The notes: generated from the letters alone by a model not told the origin. Counted from the stretch's first letter, positions 29,102-39,442 are shown. The stretch is DNA of 64,000 bases from Bryobacteraceae bacterium (GCA_019748195.1 JAIEPW010000016.1:170890-234889); one strand, 5' to 3'. Program-made: numbers and translations.

Positions 29102-29215
29102 GCAAGTTGCTGAAAAAGCGTGGCGTGGATGCTCAAAGGGATATCCCTCCCTATGCCTCGTATACGGAGCAGGCGGAACTGGCACAGCGTCCGTCGCGGC
29201 TGTTCCGTGAGATGG
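29102..29215 (+). repeat. Dispersed repeat, long copy 7
   Basis: Begins GCAAGTTGCTGAAAAAGCG, continues GTGGATG, TCCCTATGCC and GGAGCAGGCGGAACTGGCAC, and ends CGGCTGTTCCG. It aligns with the leftward copy at 12601-12709. One frame stays open across it and ends at TAG near 29244 (KLLKKRGVD ... QAELAQRPSRLFREMALS). Confidence 0.65.
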
Positions 29216-29354
29216 CTCTGAGCAACGGCGAATCATCAGCTTAGGGGTGCTGAGATGGGCTCGATCCCTACCCCTTTTTCGGGCAGATGCGTGGACGCGC
29301 GAGAGGGTGAGCGCGAATAAGCCTTGTGGAATCAGAATGGCGTTACCCGGAGGA

Positions 29355-29440
29355 TACTACTTCCTCGCACCGGAATAAGTTTGACGCGGAGCAGGCGGAA
29401 CTGGCACCGGCCCGGAAATCGAGGTTACGGCTGTTCCGAA
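29355..29440 (+). repeat. Dispersed repeat, copy 8
   Basis: Core GGAGCAGGCGGAACTGGCAC at 29388, preceded by GATACTACTTCCTCGCACC and followed by GAGGTTACGGCTGTTCCGAA. The trailing TTACGGCTGTTCCGA is shared with the copy at 12601. Confidence 0.6.
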
Positions 29441-29549
29441 TCTGGTCGCTCCGGACCTGGAATCAGCAGGTTACAGGCGGAGATGGGGCCCGCCCACTTA
29501 CCCCGTTTTCCCGCCGATTCCGGGCTGTCCGCGATCCAGGCGTCGCAGA

Positions 29550-29640
29550 AAGCCTTTGGAATGAGCGGGTGCTACCCGAAAGTATTACTCCCCCTTATCA
29601 CCGGGTTATTTTCGCGGCGGAACACATGGAACTGGCACCG
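29550..29640 (+). repeat. Dispersed repeat, copy 9
   Basis: Contains AGTATTACTCCCCCTTATCA and the core AACACATGGAACTGGCACCG. The first part parallels AGTATTGCTCCTTATGCC of the copy at 12601. Confidence 0.6.
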
Positions 29641-29975
29641 AGCGTGAGCGTCCGAGCGTGGCCAACGGGCGATGTTCGCAGAAAAGCTCGGCCGTTTGCG
29701 TCCAGACGTCGCCTCGCATTACCGCCCGGCACTAACCCGTCCCCAGGCAGTTCTAGAGGTCCTGACCGCGGAGCAGTCGTCGTGGGTACGCAGTTCCGTG
29801 TCCGGATTGGGAGCGGTATACGAGGATATACAGTTCGAGGTAACTACCGAGCGTGAGGCGTCGAGTGCTCAATCCTCGGGGCTGCCCGAGTGCCAAGCAA
29901 CCTTCACTCCTTCCTTAATCTGCACGGTGCTAGCGAGGGGTGGTGCCAACCGGACTACAATGGGCTTGCGCCAAA

Positions 29976-32951
29976 TTACTGCACAAAAATCAACACCGTA
30001 TTCGACGCCTGCCCACCAGCCGTGATCCGCAGCTCACGCGGGCCGGAGCCAGTTCCGGCAGGAACCTGAACATTCACCTGATATAAACCCTGCACCAGTG
30101 GATTGCGGCCGCTGAAAAGAACCGGGGCAGGGAGCCCGCCGATGGTCACCTCCGGCCGGACCACGGTGGCGCCATCGCCATTCACCGCGCCGAGTCCCGT
30201 TGTGTAAATCTCCAGAAAGCCACCCGGTTGCACACGTTGCTGCGATGTAAGAAGCCCGGTGTTTGCCACCAGGATCGCGCCCTCATTGGTCGCGGTGTTG
30301 AAGAAGATGCCGGGCGCCGCCGGGACGACGCGGGCGGCCACGGGTTCGGACGTGCCGGCCGAAGTGATCACCTGGAACGTGGCGGCGACCGTGGTGTTGA
30401 GATCGGCCGGCAGCACCACGCTGATCTGGCCGTCGCTCACCGAGACCAGGCGGGCGAGCGTCCCGTTGACGGCAACTTGAACATCGCCGAAGCGGGTTAC
30501 AAAAGGCGAAGAAAAGCTGCCCGAAGTTCCGGCGGCCAGGCTGCCGCCGAACAGAGTGGCAATACCGCCGGGCGCGAGCAGCGGAGCGAAGCTCGCGGCG
30601 TTGACGATGCCACCCGCGGCGATGGTGGGGCGTCCCAGCGCATCGGCGCGGACCACCGCGCCCGGAAGTCCGGGAACGGAAGCCTCCAGAACGTTGATGC
30701 CGCCGGGCGCCGGCGTCCAACGGAAGGCGGCGATCCCGTTCTCATCCGTGATGGCCTCGGTGGGCGATACCGCGCCGCCGGAAGAAACGAGGACGCGCAC
30801 GGGAACGCCGGCGTGCGGCACGTCGTTGGCGTCCAGGGCGACAAACGCAACGGGCTGGGGAAGAGGATCGGGCGCGGTGTTCGCCTGTTTGTTCCCGCCG
30901 GCGACCTGAAGCCGCAGCGCCGGACCGAACTCGGTTACTTGCACGCGGGCGATCGCCGTTTCGAAGGCCGGATCGGCGGGGGTGGCGGTCAACTGGGCGA
31001 CGCCGGGCTGCAATCCGCGGATGGCAAAGGTGACGCGGGTGGCTCCGGCGGGGATGGTGACGAGATCCGGGACGCCGACAAAGCTATTGGAAACGGTGAG
31101 GGCGATGGCCAGGGGCTCGGCGCGCGGCTCTTCGATCTCGATGGCGCCGGTGCCGCCGCTGCCGCGCAAAACGCCGATGGCGGGGAACGCGGAGAGGCGA
31201 AGGGCGCGGCGCAAGGTGGTTTCGGCGGCGCCGCGCTGATCGGACGTGCGGGCGAAGAACGCCGGGAACTCCGAGCGGAAGCGGTCCACCTTGGCGAGGT
31301 CTTCGGCTCGCGGCGTGGCGCCCTCGGGCACAATCAGGATGAACGCAAAACGGTAGTTGCGTTGAGCTACCGTGAAGTCGGGGATTCGGGGTCCTTCCGC
31401 GGCTATGATCTCGGGCACGGTTACGTCGCGGCGCTGCCCGTTGAAATTGACTCCCACCTGCGGCGGGCGGGAGGAGCTTCCGATGGTGGGATTCAGCACG
31501 GCGAAAGTGGGAGGGACGTCGTCCGGCGAGCGGAAGCCCATTAAGTATTGGTCGAGCGGCGCGAACTGCTGGACGGCGGCGACGGTGGAGAAGCGCGGGG
31601 TGGTTCCGGCGCCCTGGTCCGCGATCCGGTTGCCTTCGAGGAACGATGCCTCGGAATTGAAGGCGAAGCTCCAATGAACGCCGCCGCGCCCGAGCATGGG
31701 GCGCGCCTGCGGGTTCCGCGGATCGCGAACGCTGACGTAGGCTCCGTGCAGGTGTCCCGCTTCGTGAGCGAGAAGCGAGAGGGGCGTATCGCCGGTGGGC
31801 AGGCGGGCGGGGATGGTCGCATTGGAATCGGCCGGATAGTCCGACAGGCGTCCCATGTTGAGCACCGCCTGCAGGCGGCGGGGCGATCCGAAGTCGGCGC
31901 CGGCGTCCACCAGGGGATCGCCGATGCCCTTGGTGCGATTGCGGACGGTGACTTCGAACGCCACCGCGCCCGTGCCGGCGGGGACATCCACGGTGTTGTA
32001 GAAGACCAGGAAGTCGTAGGCGTCCTGGTGCGTCTCGTAGAAGCGCTGTGCCGCGGCGACGATGTCGATTTCGTTGACGGAAGAGAAGCGTTCGCCGACA
32101 GCGCCGCTGAATTCCGCGCTGGAGCCGGCGGCCAGGGGGATGATGGCGGGCTCGCCCCGGAGCTTGCCAGGGGAGATGCCCACCACCGAGTCCGGGCTGT
32201 TCGAGCCTCGCCAGGCGAACTCGATGCGCCCGTTCGGGTAGATGCGGATCTGGAACGTCTGCAACTGGCCCGCGGAGATATCGGAAAACAAGGGAACGTC
32301 GCGCCACGTCACCACCCAGCGATTGGAGGCTGCCAGGACAGAGACGCCGGAGCGCGATGCGGGGGGATTCAGGTCGGTGAACAGAGCCGAGATCCGAGGC
32401 AACCCCGCCAGGAAGCGGCCGAGCGAACGGTCGCTCACGGTGGCGTCGGGGCCTTCGAACGTCAGGTTGCCGTCGGAATTGAGCCAGAGCCGGTCATAGC
32501 TGCCGCCGTAGAAAGGGAAGCGGAAAGGCAGGCGGAACTCGCGGGAATCGTCATCGCCCAGCCCGGCGACTGGAGCGCCATTGTCGGCGGCGGCGGAATC
32601 GAACGTATCGGCGCCGGTTTCCAGGCGATAGCGCGCGGCGGCGGAATCCTGGGGAAGGAAGGTGAGGGTCCTGCGATCCAGGTTGAAAGCGTTGCGGCGG
32701 CCCACAACGCGGTTGCTGTCCTCGATGATGGCGATGTCCCCGATGTCGCGGCTGGCCGCGCGGGCGCTGAAGCTGCGGCGGGAGGAAGCCTTGGCCGGGT
32801 CCGGCTTAACCTGCCGGTGCAGCACGAGCTCGGCTTGCAGCGCGCCCTGCTGAGTCCCGCAGATCTTCGGAATCGTGGCGGCAATCATCCATTCCGGAAT
32901 CAGCAGAAACAGGGAACAGAGGGCGATGAAACTGCGTTTGGGAAGATACAT
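29976..32951 (-). CDS. Large exported putative zinc metallopeptidase with Solibacter-type C-terminal domain
   Basis: About 991 residues from ATG 32951, which gives a signal peptide (FIALCSLFLLIPEWMIAA). A nidogen-like stretch at about 120-270 (RLWLNSDGNLTFEG, NRWVVTWRDVPLF, IRIYPNGRIEFAWRG) precedes a metallopeptidase-like region with the zinc motif LLAHEAGHLHG. Then come Ig-like domains (VTIPAGATRVTFAIRGLQPG, ALDANDVPHAGVPVRVLV) and a TIGR03437-type C-terminus (IVNAASFAPLLAPGGIATLF ... VQVPAG). The third zinc ligand is not identified, so activity is inferred. The start lies 67 bases from the divergent AIM24-type gene. Confidence 0.8.
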   Translation of the reverse strand: MYLPKRSFIALCSLFLLIPEWMIAATIPKICGTQQGALQAELVLHRQVKPDPAKASSRRSFSARAASRDIGDIAIIEDSNRVVGRRNAFNLDRRTLTFLPQDSAAARYRLETGADTFDSAAADNGAPVAGLGDDDSREFRLPFRFPFYGGSYDRLWLNSDGNLTFEGPDATVSDRSLGRFLAGLPRISALFTDLNPPASRSGVSVLAASNRWVVTWRDVPLFSDISAGQLQTFQIRIYPNGRIEFAWRGSNSPDSVVGISPGKLRGEPAIIPLAAGSSAEFSGAVGERFSSVNEIDIVAAAQRFYETHQDAYDFLVFYNTVDVPAGTGAVAFEVTVRNRTKGIGDPLVDAGADFGSPRRLQAVLNMGRLSDYPADSNATIPARLPTGDTPLSLLAHEAGHLHGAYVSVRDPRNPQARPMLGRGGVHWSFAFNSEASFLEGNRIADQGAGTTPRFSTVAAVQQFAPLDQYLMGFRSPDDVPPTFAVLNPTIGSSSRPPQVGVNFNGQRRDVTVPEIIAAEGPRIPDFTVAQRNYRFAFILIVPEGATPRAEDLAKVDRFRSEFPAFFARTSDQRGAAETTLRRALRLSAFPAIGVLRGSGGTGAIEIEEPRAEPLAIALTVSNSFVGVPDLVTIPAGATRVTFAIRGLQPGVAQLTATPADPAFETAIARVQVTEFGPALRLQVAGGNKQANTAPDPLPQPVAFVALDANDVPHAGVPVRVLVSSGGAVSPTEAITDENGIAAFRWTPAPGGINVLEASVPGLPGAVVRADALGRPTIAAGGIVNAASFAPLLAPGGIATLFGGSLAAGTSGSFSSPFVTRFGDVQVAVNGTLARLVSVSDGQISVVLPADLNTTVAATFQVITSAGTSEPVAARVVPAAPGIFFNTATNEGAILVANTGLLTSQQRVQPGGFLEIYTTGLGAVNGDGATVVRPEVTIGGLPAPVLFSGRNPLVQGLYQVNVQVPAGTGSGPRELRITAGGQASNTVLIFVQ

Positions 32952-33018
32952 CCGGTGAGCAGCTTCTATTGTAACCGGGCGGAAGCGTTGTGCGACCATA
33001 GCGGTTTTGGGGAGATCC

Positions 33019-33870
33019 ATGGCCTATTGCACTCATTGCGGTTCCTCGATGGCGGACGAGGCTCGATTCTGCCCGACTTGCGGCAAAGCGACCACTCCGG
33101 CGCCTCCGGCGGGACCCGCCAGCTCACCGCTGGACTATACGATTCAGGGCGACAACCTGCAGGTGGTCCGGGTGAAGTTGAAGCCTGGACAGGAGCTGTA
33201 CGCCGAAGCCGGCAAGATGTTGTACAAGACTCCATCGGTGCATTGGGAAACGCGGATGTCGGGCAGCTCGATCGGCGAGAAGCTGTGGGGCGCGGTGAAA
33301 CGCAAGCTGACCGGAGAGAGCCTGTTCATGACTTTCTTTCGCGCAAACGGGGCAGGTGAAGTCGGTTTCGCGGGGTCGTATCCGGGCCGCATTCAGCCCT
33401 TCGATCTGCAGCCCGGCGAGACGTTTCTGGTGCAGCGCGACAGTTTCCTGTGCGCCCAGCCGAGCGTCCAGTTCTCCATCGCGATGGTGAAGAAACTGGG
33501 GTCGGGCTTCTTCGGGGGCGAGGGATTCATTCTGCAGAAGCTGACCGGACCGGGCACCGTTTTCATTCACGGCGGCGGCGATTTTCTGGATTTCCAGCTT
33601 GGGCCGAATGAGCAGTTGCAGGTGGACACCGGCTGCATCGTGGCGTTCCACGAGTCAGTGGGTTACGACATCCAGTTCGTGGGTTCCATCAAGACGGCGA
33701 TTTTCGGCGGTGAAGGTTTGTTCCTGGCGACGCTGACCGGGCCCGGGAGGGTGATTGTGCAGAGCATGACGATCGATAAGCTGCGGCGGGAACTCGCGCC
33801 GCAGGCCGGCGGCGGCGAGGAGCGCAACAACCTGGGCGCGCTGGGGTCGATCTTCGACAGCAACCGCTAG
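33019..33870 (+). CDS. AIM24-family protein with N-terminal zinc ribbon
   Basis: 283 residues from ATG 33019 (GGGGAGAT just upstream). A zinc ribbon at residues 4-22 has CTHC and CPTC. The AIM24 (formerly DUF124) beta-sandwich follows: [56 protein letters not shown] and [12 protein letters not shown]. The family is related to a yeast mitochondrial protein; its bacterial function is unknown. It is followed by the M3 peptidase gene after a 29-base gap and is likely co-transcribed with it. Confidence 0.88.
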   Translation: MAYCTHCGSSMADEARFCPTCGKATTPAPPAGPASSPLDYTIQGDNLQVVRVKLKPGQELYAEAGKMLYKTPSVHWETRMSGSSIGEKLWGAVKRKLTGESLFMTFFRANGAGEVGFAGSYPGRIQPFDLQPGETFLVQRDSFLCAQPSVQFSIAMVKKLGSGFFGGEGFILQKLTGPGTVFIHGGGDFLDFQLGPNEQLQVDTGCIVAFHESVGYDIQFVGSIKTAIFGGEGLFLATLTGPGRVIVQSMTIDKLRRELAPQAGGGEERNNLGALGSIFDSNR

Positions 33871-33899
33871 CAGGAGCTTCCGGGTTAACTTGGAAACAG

Positions 33900-35912
33900 A
33901 TGAACCCGCTCCTGGAGATCAGCTTTCGAGTTCCATTCGACCAGATTCAAGCTTCCGATGTGGCGCCGGGCGTGCACGCCCTGCTGGAACAATCGCGCGC
34001 GCGTCTGGATGCGCTGATTCACGACACGCGGCCGCGGACTTACGAAACGGTGATGATCGCGCTGGACCGGCTGACGGAGAAGCTGGATTACGCGATGGCG
34101 GTGGTGCGGCACCTGGAGAGCGTCGCCACCACTCCGGACCTGCGGGCGGCGTTCAACGCCGTGCAGCCTCCGGTGACCGAGTTTTACGCCAGCCTCCCCT
34201 TGAACGAGGACCTGTGGAGAGTGGTGAAGGCGTACTCGGAAAGCGAGGAGGCGAAGCATCTTGCGGGCACCGCGAGGCGGTTCTTGAAGAAGACCGTGGA
34301 CGGATTCCGGCGCGCCGGCGCGGAGCTCGACGCGGAGGGCAAGGCGCGCCTGAAGGCGATGGACATCGAGCTGGCGCGGATCACGACCAAGTTCGCCGAG
34401 AACGTACTGGATTCGACGAATGAGTGGGAACTGCTGATCGAGGAGGAATCGAAGCTGGCGGGGCTGCCCGCGACGGCGATCGCGGCGGCGCGCGCCAGCG
34501 CGGAATCGAAGCAGAAGACGGGCTGGAGATTCACGCTGCAGGCGCCGAGTTATCTGCCGCTGATGACGTATCTGGACGACCGCTCGATCCGGGAACAGGC
34601 GTACCGGGCCTACAATTCGCGAGCATCCTCGGGCGCGCACGACAACCGTGCGCTGATCCCGCGCATTCTGGAACTGCGCGACGCAAAGGCGAAGCTGCTC
34701 GGATTCGGCGACTTTCCGGATCTGGTGCTGGTGGAGCGGATGGCGCATACCGGCGAGCGCGCGGAGGTGTTTCTGAAGGATCTTCACGCCAAGACGCAGG
34801 CTCGTTTCGAGGAAGAGAATCGCGAACTGGAGGCGTTCGCCGGGCAGGGTGTGCTGGAGGCGTGGGACATCGCTTATTGGTCGGAGAAACAGCGCCAGGC
34901 TCTTTACGATTTCGACGAGGAAGCCCTGCGCCCGTACTTTCCGTTGCCGCGGGTGCAGCAGGGGATGTTCGAGATCTTCCGGCGCGTGCTGGGGATTCAC
35001 GTGATCGAGGAGCCGGGCGTTCCCGGTTGGGACCCCGCGGTGAAGTGCTACGCGATTTACGATCACGACACCGGGATGAAGCTCGGCAGCTTCTACGCCG
35101 ACTGGTATCCGCGGGAAAACAAGCGGGGTGGGGCGTGGATGGATTCGCTGATCACCGGCAATCCCGCCGCGGGCGAGCCGCACCTGGGCTTGATCTGCGG
35201 CAACCTGACGCCGCCGGTGGACGGCAAGCCGGCGCTGCTGACCCATCGGGAGGTGGAAACGATCTTTCATGAGTTCGGGCACCTGCTGCATCACTGCCTG
35301 AGCCGGGTGGAGGTCCGCAGCCTGGCCGGAACCAACGTCGCGTGGGACTTCGTGGAGCTGCCGTCGCAGATCATGGAGAACTGGTGTTGGGAGCGGGAAT
35401 CGCTGGACCTGTTCGCGCGCCATTACGAGACGGGCGAGGCGATTCCGGACGAGCTGTTTCAGCGAATGCGCAACGCCCGCAACTTCCGCTCCGCCAACGC
35501 GCAGATGCGGCAGTTGGGATTCGCTTTCGTGGATCTGTCGCTGCACCGGCGTTACGATCCGGCGCGGGACGGGGACGTGGTCGGGTACTCGCGGGCCATC
35601 CTCCAAGACTTCTCCGCGGCAAGACTGCCCGAGGACCATTCGATGATCACCGGCTTCACGCACCTGTTTTCGGCTCCGGTGGCGTACGGAGCGGGATACT
35701 ACTCGTACAAGTGGGCCGAGGTGCTGGAGGCGGACGCGTTCACGCGCTTCCGGGCCGAAGGGATTTTCAGCGGGCGAACCGGCTCCGAGTTCCGCGATCG
35801 AATCCTGGCGCGGGGCGACAGCGAAGATCCGGCCGAGTTGTATCGATCCTTCATGGGACGCGATCCCGATCCGAAAGCGCTGCTGGAGCGCAACGGCCTG
35901 TTGCGCGCCTGA
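33900..35912 (+). CDS. M3-family oligopeptidase (oligopeptidase A / PrlC-like)
   Basis: 670 residues, the usual length for M3A peptidases. The zinc site is [13 protein letters not shown] (HEFGH near residue 457), followed by the glutamate-bearing [12 protein letters not shown] about 30 residues later. The C-terminal substrate-binding [18 protein letters not shown] is also present. No signal peptide, so it is cytoplasmic. It degrades short peptides, including signal-peptide fragments in related species. It converges on the exported-protein operon with no spacer: its stop ends at 35912 and the next stop begins at 35913. Confidence 0.92.
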   Translation: MNPLLEISFRVPFDQIQASDVAPGVHALLEQSRARLDALIHDTRPRTYETVMIALDRLTEKLDYAMAVVRHLESVATTPDLRAAFNAVQPPVTEFYASLPLNEDLWRVVKAYSESEEAKHLAGTARRFLKKTVDGFRRAGAELDAEGKARLKAMDIELARITTKFAENVLDSTNEWELLIEEESKLAGLPATAIAAARASAESKQKTGWRFTLQAPSYLPLMTYLDDRSIREQAYRAYNSRASSGAHDNRALIPRILELRDAKAKLLGFGDFPDLVLVERMAHTGERAEVFLKDLHAKTQARFEEENRELEAFAGQGVLEAWDIAYWSEKQRQALYDFDEEALRPYFPLPRVQQGMFEIFRRVLGIHVIEEPGVPGWDPAVKCYAIYDHDTGMKLGSFYADWYPRENKRGGAWMDSLITGNPAAGEPHLGLICGNLTPPVDGKPALLTHREVETIFHEFGHLLHHCLSRVEVRSLAGTNVAWDFVELPSQIMENWCWERESLDLFARHYETGEAIPDELFQRMRNARNFRSANAQMRQLGFAFVDLSLHRRYDPARDGDVVGYSRAILQDFSAARLPEDHSMITGFTHLFSAPVAYGAGYYSYKWAEVLEADAFTRFRAEGIFSGRTGSEFRDRILARGDSEDPAELYRSFMGRDPDPKALLERNGLLRA

Positions 35913-37277
35913 TCAGGGGAAGCTGAGCCGCTCGATGCGCGTTCCCGCGGCGTTGGCGATTTCCACATCGACGCTGCCGATCTGCGCGGCGTCTCCCGAG
36001 ACCGGGAAGGTGATCCGCACCAGAAAAGCGCTGCCGATCTCGCGCTGGAACTGCTGGAAGTAGCCTCGGAAATCGGAGGTGGCGTCATGTTGGATGGCGC
36101 CGCTCAGGCGGTTGCCCTGGCGATCGAAGAAGGTAAAGGCAAAGCGCCCGGCCGAGTAGGTGTTGTCGAACCCCGAGAACTGGATATCCAGGTCGTTGAG
36201 ACGCCGCGACGCGCGCGCGGAGTCCAGCGATACCATTGCCGGGGCCATGGCCACCTGCAGCTCCAACGCGGTGGCCGTCGATCCGGTCACTCTGAACTCG
36301 ATGGCGCCGGCGGTGGTGCCGGTCTGGAAGGTGATCTCGCCCTGCGTTCCGAAGCGGGCGCCGGTGTCGCCGCGCGAATATTGAAAACTGGCGCGGCGCG
36401 ATCCCGTGGTGGTGAAGCGGATGGCGGGATCGTCGGGGAATTGCGCCGTCGCCGGGCGGAAGGAGAGTTCCAGCGTCCCGGCGCCGTCGGTTTCCGCGGG
36501 TGCGTCGAAACGGATGGAGGCGCGGCGCTGCTGGCCGCTGGCCGCGCCCGCCGCGTCCACTACGATGGTCATGCGCGGCGGCGGCGGCTCGGACGCGGAT
36601 CCGGTAAGGGCGATCGCCCGGCCGTCCACCAGCAGTTGTCCGGCGTGATTGCCGGACGCGGAAGGAACATACTGGACCTCGAAGCTGCGCCACTCGCCCG
36701 GAGCGAGCGTGAGAGGCGGCAGGGGAGCAGCCATGCGGAAATGCGATCCGGACACCTGCGCGGAGTTCACCGCAACCGCCGACGCGCCTGGGTTGCCGAG
36801 CTCAAAAACGCGGGCCGCGATACCGCCGCGAACAATGCGGGGGAACGCTACGGAATCGCCGGAGGTCAGCACGCGGCGCGCGTCGTTCTCGCGGACGGCG
36901 ATCGCGGCCGCCGCCTGCGAGGAAGCCAGCAGGACAACGTTGATCGTGTTTACCTGCAGGCTGGCGCTGTAGGATCCCGGCAGGGCGGGGGAGAAACGGA
37001 CGCTGAAGTCGGCAAAAGACCCAGGCGCGATGACATAAGGCAGGGTCGGGATGTTTCCGAGCGCGAAGCGGTCCCCCCCGACCCGCAGAGTGGTCCAGTT
37101 CACCGCGGCGACGCCCGTGTTGCGGACGCGAAACCGCGTCTCGCGGACATCGCCCGCGGCAACGGAACCCAGGGCGAGGGTCCCGCCCACCGAACGTTCC
37201 TGCGTGCCTTCGAGCGTCGCGAGCTGCAGTTGGGCGAAGGCGCATGCCGGGAGGAGAATAGCGGCGATCCACTTCAT
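35913..37277 (-). CDS. Exported protein with Ig-like choice-of-anchor domains
   Basis: 454 residues from ATG 37277, which overlaps the upstream stop (ATGA) and gives a leader (AAILLPACAFA). Two tandem Ig-like repeats of the HYDIN/abnormal-spindle or choice-of-anchor D type are seen: RFRVRNTGVAAVNWTTLRVG with YVIAPGSFADFSVRFSPALP, then VFELGNPGASAVAVNSAQVS with LTLAPGEWRSFEVQYVP. The second half is beta-rich and unrecognised. Surface or periplasmic structural role inferred. It is the third gene of the 38605-35913 operon. Confidence 0.7.
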   Translation of the reverse strand: MKWIAAILLPACAFAQLQLATLEGTQERSVGGTLALGSVAAGDVRETRFRVRNTGVAAVNWTTLRVGGDRFALGNIPTLPYVIAPGSFADFSVRFSPALPGSYSASLQVNTINVVLLASSQAAAAIAVRENDARRVLTSGDSVAFPRIVRGGIAARVFELGNPGASAVAVNSAQVSGSHFRMAAPLPPLTLAPGEWRSFEVQYVPSASGNHAGQLLVDGRAIALTGSASEPPPPRMTIVVDAAGAASGQQRRASIRFDAPAETDGAGTLELSFRPATAQFPDDPAIRFTTTGSRRASFQYSRGDTGARFGTQGEITFQTGTTAGAIEFRVTGSTATALELQVAMAPAMVSLDSARASRRLNDLDIQFSGFDNTYSAGRFAFTFFDRQGNRLSGAIQHDATSDFRGYFQQFQREIGSAFLVRITFPVSGDAAQIGSVDVEIANAAGTRIERLSFP

Positions 37278-38005
37278 CGCGGCACCTCCCCGGCCGGGGT
37301 CGCCGGCAATTCGAAGATTCGCGCGACCGGCGGCCTCAGCCGGACCAGTTGCAGACGTTCGTCGGCCAGGCGAATGCAAAGCCACTCCCGGTTGATGGAA
37401 TCCACGCGCACCGGACTCGATCCAAGTGCGACGCGCTGCTCGCTCCCGCCGCGGAGCGAGATCCGCAGTTCGGAAGCTTCGGCCAGAACCACGCCGCCTC
37501 CATCCAGAATCGCGAGGGGAGCTGCATCGAGATCGCGGGATTCGAGAATCGCGCCGTCCTGGAGGCGGATTTCGAGCAGGCGGTCGCGCGTGGCCGCGTG
37601 ATAGGCGCCGCCGCCGTCCCAGGCCAGCCGTTCGATGCCGGGCGGCGGAGCAGCGTAGGTTACCATCCGCCAGTCACCGTCGGCATACATGGCCCAGGCG
37701 CCGCGTTCGGCCAGCCAGGCGATCGCCCGGTTACCGTGCACGGCAACCAGACCCGCGCCTGCGAGGAAGGCGAGCTCGCGGCCTCGTTCTATCGCCACCA
37801 ATCCGCCCTCGACGCTGGCAATCGCGAGGACGTCCGAGGCCGTGAGAGAGCGCGCGCCGGATAACTCCACCGCTCCGGGCAGGAAACTGCCGGACACGCC
37901 GCTTAGGGCGCGGATGTCGCCCGCGAGGTCGGCGTACCAGCCGATGCGCGGCAACTCCTGCGGGAATGCCTGAACGCTGAAAACGAATATCAGAATCGAT
38001 CGCAT
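37274..38005 (-). CDS. Exported hypothetical protein, middle gene of a three-gene operon
   Basis: 243 residues with a short leader (LIFVFSVQAFPQ). The mature part is a run of beta strands with repeating form such as LAIASVEGGLVAIERGRE and GLVAVHGNRAIAWLAERGAW, suggesting a small beta-propeller. No family recognised. It follows the upstream gene by 12 bases and overlaps the downstream start by 4. Confidence 0.6.
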   Translation of the reverse strand: MRSILIFVFSVQAFPQELPRIGWYADLAGDIRALSGVSGSFLPGAVELSGARSLTASDVLAIASVEGGLVAIERGRELAFLAGAGLVAVHGNRAIAWLAERGAWAMYADGDWRMVTYAAPPPGIERLAWDGGGAYHAATRDRLLEIRLQDGAILESRDLDAAPLAILDGGGVVLAEASELRISLRGGSEQRVALGSSPVRVDSINREWLCIRLADERLQLVRLRPPVARIFELPATPAGEVPR

Positions 38006-38017
38006 GGGTAGGATCCT

Positions 38018-38605
38018 TCAAGGGCGGCCGAGGCTCACCGAGGGTTGCCCAATTCGAATGCCGGCTGCGGGCGGCGTGGGTCCGGGCGTGCTCCGGCCCA
38101 TGGAGGTTGCCGCGAACAAGCCTCCCCCGGCGGCGGCCGCGAGGCCGATCCACAGCCATTTGCGGCTGCGCCTGCCGGAGACAGCGGACGGTTCGCTGGA
38201 GCGCGGAACGGCATCGCTGAGAAAGACCGTGGCCATCAATCCGGCGCGAGTCTTGCCTTTCACCGCCGTCACTCGAACCACCACGGGACCGGGAGTCCGG
38301 TTCCATTGCATGCCCCACACGGCGGCGCGGCCATCGGCGCGCGTGGTCAGGATTTCGGTTCTGCCTTTATTCACAAACGTTCCGCTGGGTCCGTCATCGG
38401 GCAGGCGGAAACTGACCGTGGCCATTTCCACGGGACGTCCCGTTTCATCGTTTACCTGCACGGTGAGGCCGCGGGCCGCGCGCGAGCCGGTGGCGTAGAC
38501 GACGCCTTCGCCCTCCAGAACACGGATCCGCAGGATCGCGGGATCCCCAGCAAGTACCGGCGTCAGAAGGCCGGCGCCCAGAACGATACAGAATGCAGGT
38601 CGCAC
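38018..38605 (-). CDS. Membrane-anchored protein with Big-1-like Ig domain
   Basis: 195 residues with signal peptide (FCIVLGAGLLTPVLAGD). An invasin/Big-1-type Ig domain occupies about 30-125 (GLTVQVNDETGRPVEMATVS, TVNKG-like loop, ADGRAAVWGMQWN). A single membrane span follows (WLWIGLAAAAGGGLFAA), with a proline/glycine-rich tail. Probably displays the Ig domain outside the membrane. First gene of the three-gene exported operon. Confidence 0.65.
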   Translation of the reverse strand: MRPAFCIVLGAGLLTPVLAGDPAILRIRVLEGEGVVYATGSRAARGLTVQVNDETGRPVEMATVSFRLPDDGPSGTFVNKGRTEILTTRADGRAAVWGMQWNRTPGPVVVRVTAVKGKTRAGLMATVFLSDAVPRSSEPSAVSGRRSRKWLWIGLAAAAGGGLFAATSMGRSTPGPTPPAAGIRIGQPSVSLGRP

Positions 38606-38674
38606 ACTATATCGTGCGTTTCGGGCCGGGATATTCTCAGCTTCCGGAAAGGAATATCGGAAAGGATCCGGCGA

Positions 38675-39442
38675 CTACTCGATTTCGGGGTTGGGGATCT
38701 CGGTGGTCACCGGAACGGCCGGGTACCGGGAGTTGGCGGCCTGCAGCAGCACAGCCGTGATGTTGTCCGGTCCGCCGGCTTCGCGAGCCGCCGTCACCAT
38801 GCTCTGGCACTTCTCTTCCAGCGGCCCATCCGAGGAGAGGGCGCGGACCAGGTCGTCCTCGGCGGCGACGCCATGCAGGCCGTCGCTGCACATCAGCAGT
38901 TGCATTCCAGCGGCCGGCTTCAGCTTATAGCTGAGCACGCGAAGCTGGGGGCTGACGCCAATGGCCATGGTAAGCACGTGCCGCATCGGATGATTGCGCA
39001 GCGATTCCTCGTCCATTCCCAGGCGGCGGCCCACTTCGTTTACCCAGGTCTGATCCTCGGTGACGGGGAACAGCCGGTTATGCTCGAAGACATAGGCGCG
39101 GCTGTCGCCCACGCTGGCCAGGTAGATTTCGTCGCCCACTTCCAGCGCCGCCACCAGGGTGGTGCCCATGCCTTCCAGGCTGGGGTCGCCGGCCGCGGCG
39201 TCCATCACGCGGGTGTTCGCTTCTTCAAACGCTCTCAGAAGGGTTTCATGATCGCGAACGGGCGAGTGGTAGAGAATCTCCCACACGGTTTCCGCCGCCA
39301 GCCGGGATGCGTGCTCGCCCGCCTGCGCGCCGCCCATCCCATCGGCCACGACATAGAGGCCGATGGTGGGCGCCAGCAGATAATAGTCTTCGTTGTTAGT
39401 CCGAACACAACCTGGGTCGGACAAGCCGAATGCTTCCAGCAT
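38675..39442 (-). CDS. PP2C-family Ser/Thr protein phosphatase
   Basis: 255 residues from ATG 39442, where similarity starts (LEAFGLSDPGCVRTNNEDYY). Metal-binding and catalytic motifs are all present: VVADGMGG, GTTLVAALE, SVGDSRAYVF, LLMCSDGL and GGPDNITAVLL. Such enzymes dephosphorylate Ser/Thr-kinase targets; the kinase at 15423-17111 is a possible but unproven counterpart. No membrane anchor or sensor domain. Confidence 0.92.
   Translation of the reverse strand: MLEAFGLSDPGCVRTNNEDYYLLAPTIGLYVVADGMGGAQAGEHASRLAAETVWEILYHSPVRDHETLLRAFEEANTRVMDAAAGDPSLEGMGTTLVAALEVGDEIYLASVGDSRAYVFEHNRLFPVTEDQTWVNEVGRRLGMDEESLRNHPMRHVLTMAIGVSPQLRVLSYKLKPAAGMQLLMCSDGLHGVAAEDDLVRALSSDGPLEEKCQSMVTAAREAGGPDNITAVLLQAANSRYPAVPVTTEIPNPEIE

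Larger units (their letters stand above)
28925..29975. other. 1-kb spacer dense in dispersed repeats
   Basis: Four repeat copies lie here: one leftward (29014-29034) and three rightward (29102-29215, 29355-29440, 29550-29640), spaced about 200-300 bases apart. A frame at 29326-29856 is open for 176 codons but consists largely of repeat sequence, has no ribosome site and no family resemblance. I regard the region as repeat-derived rather than coding. Confidence 0.6.

Noticed and set aside
29326..29856. 176-codon open frame in the repeat-rich spacer
   Set aside because: Largely made of repeat copies, no ribosome site, no family resemblance, and long open frames arise easily at this GC content.
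28925..29975. CRISPR array in the repeat-rich spacer
   Set aside because: Copies are unequally spaced, vary in length and occur in both orientations; no regular repeat-spacer pattern exists.
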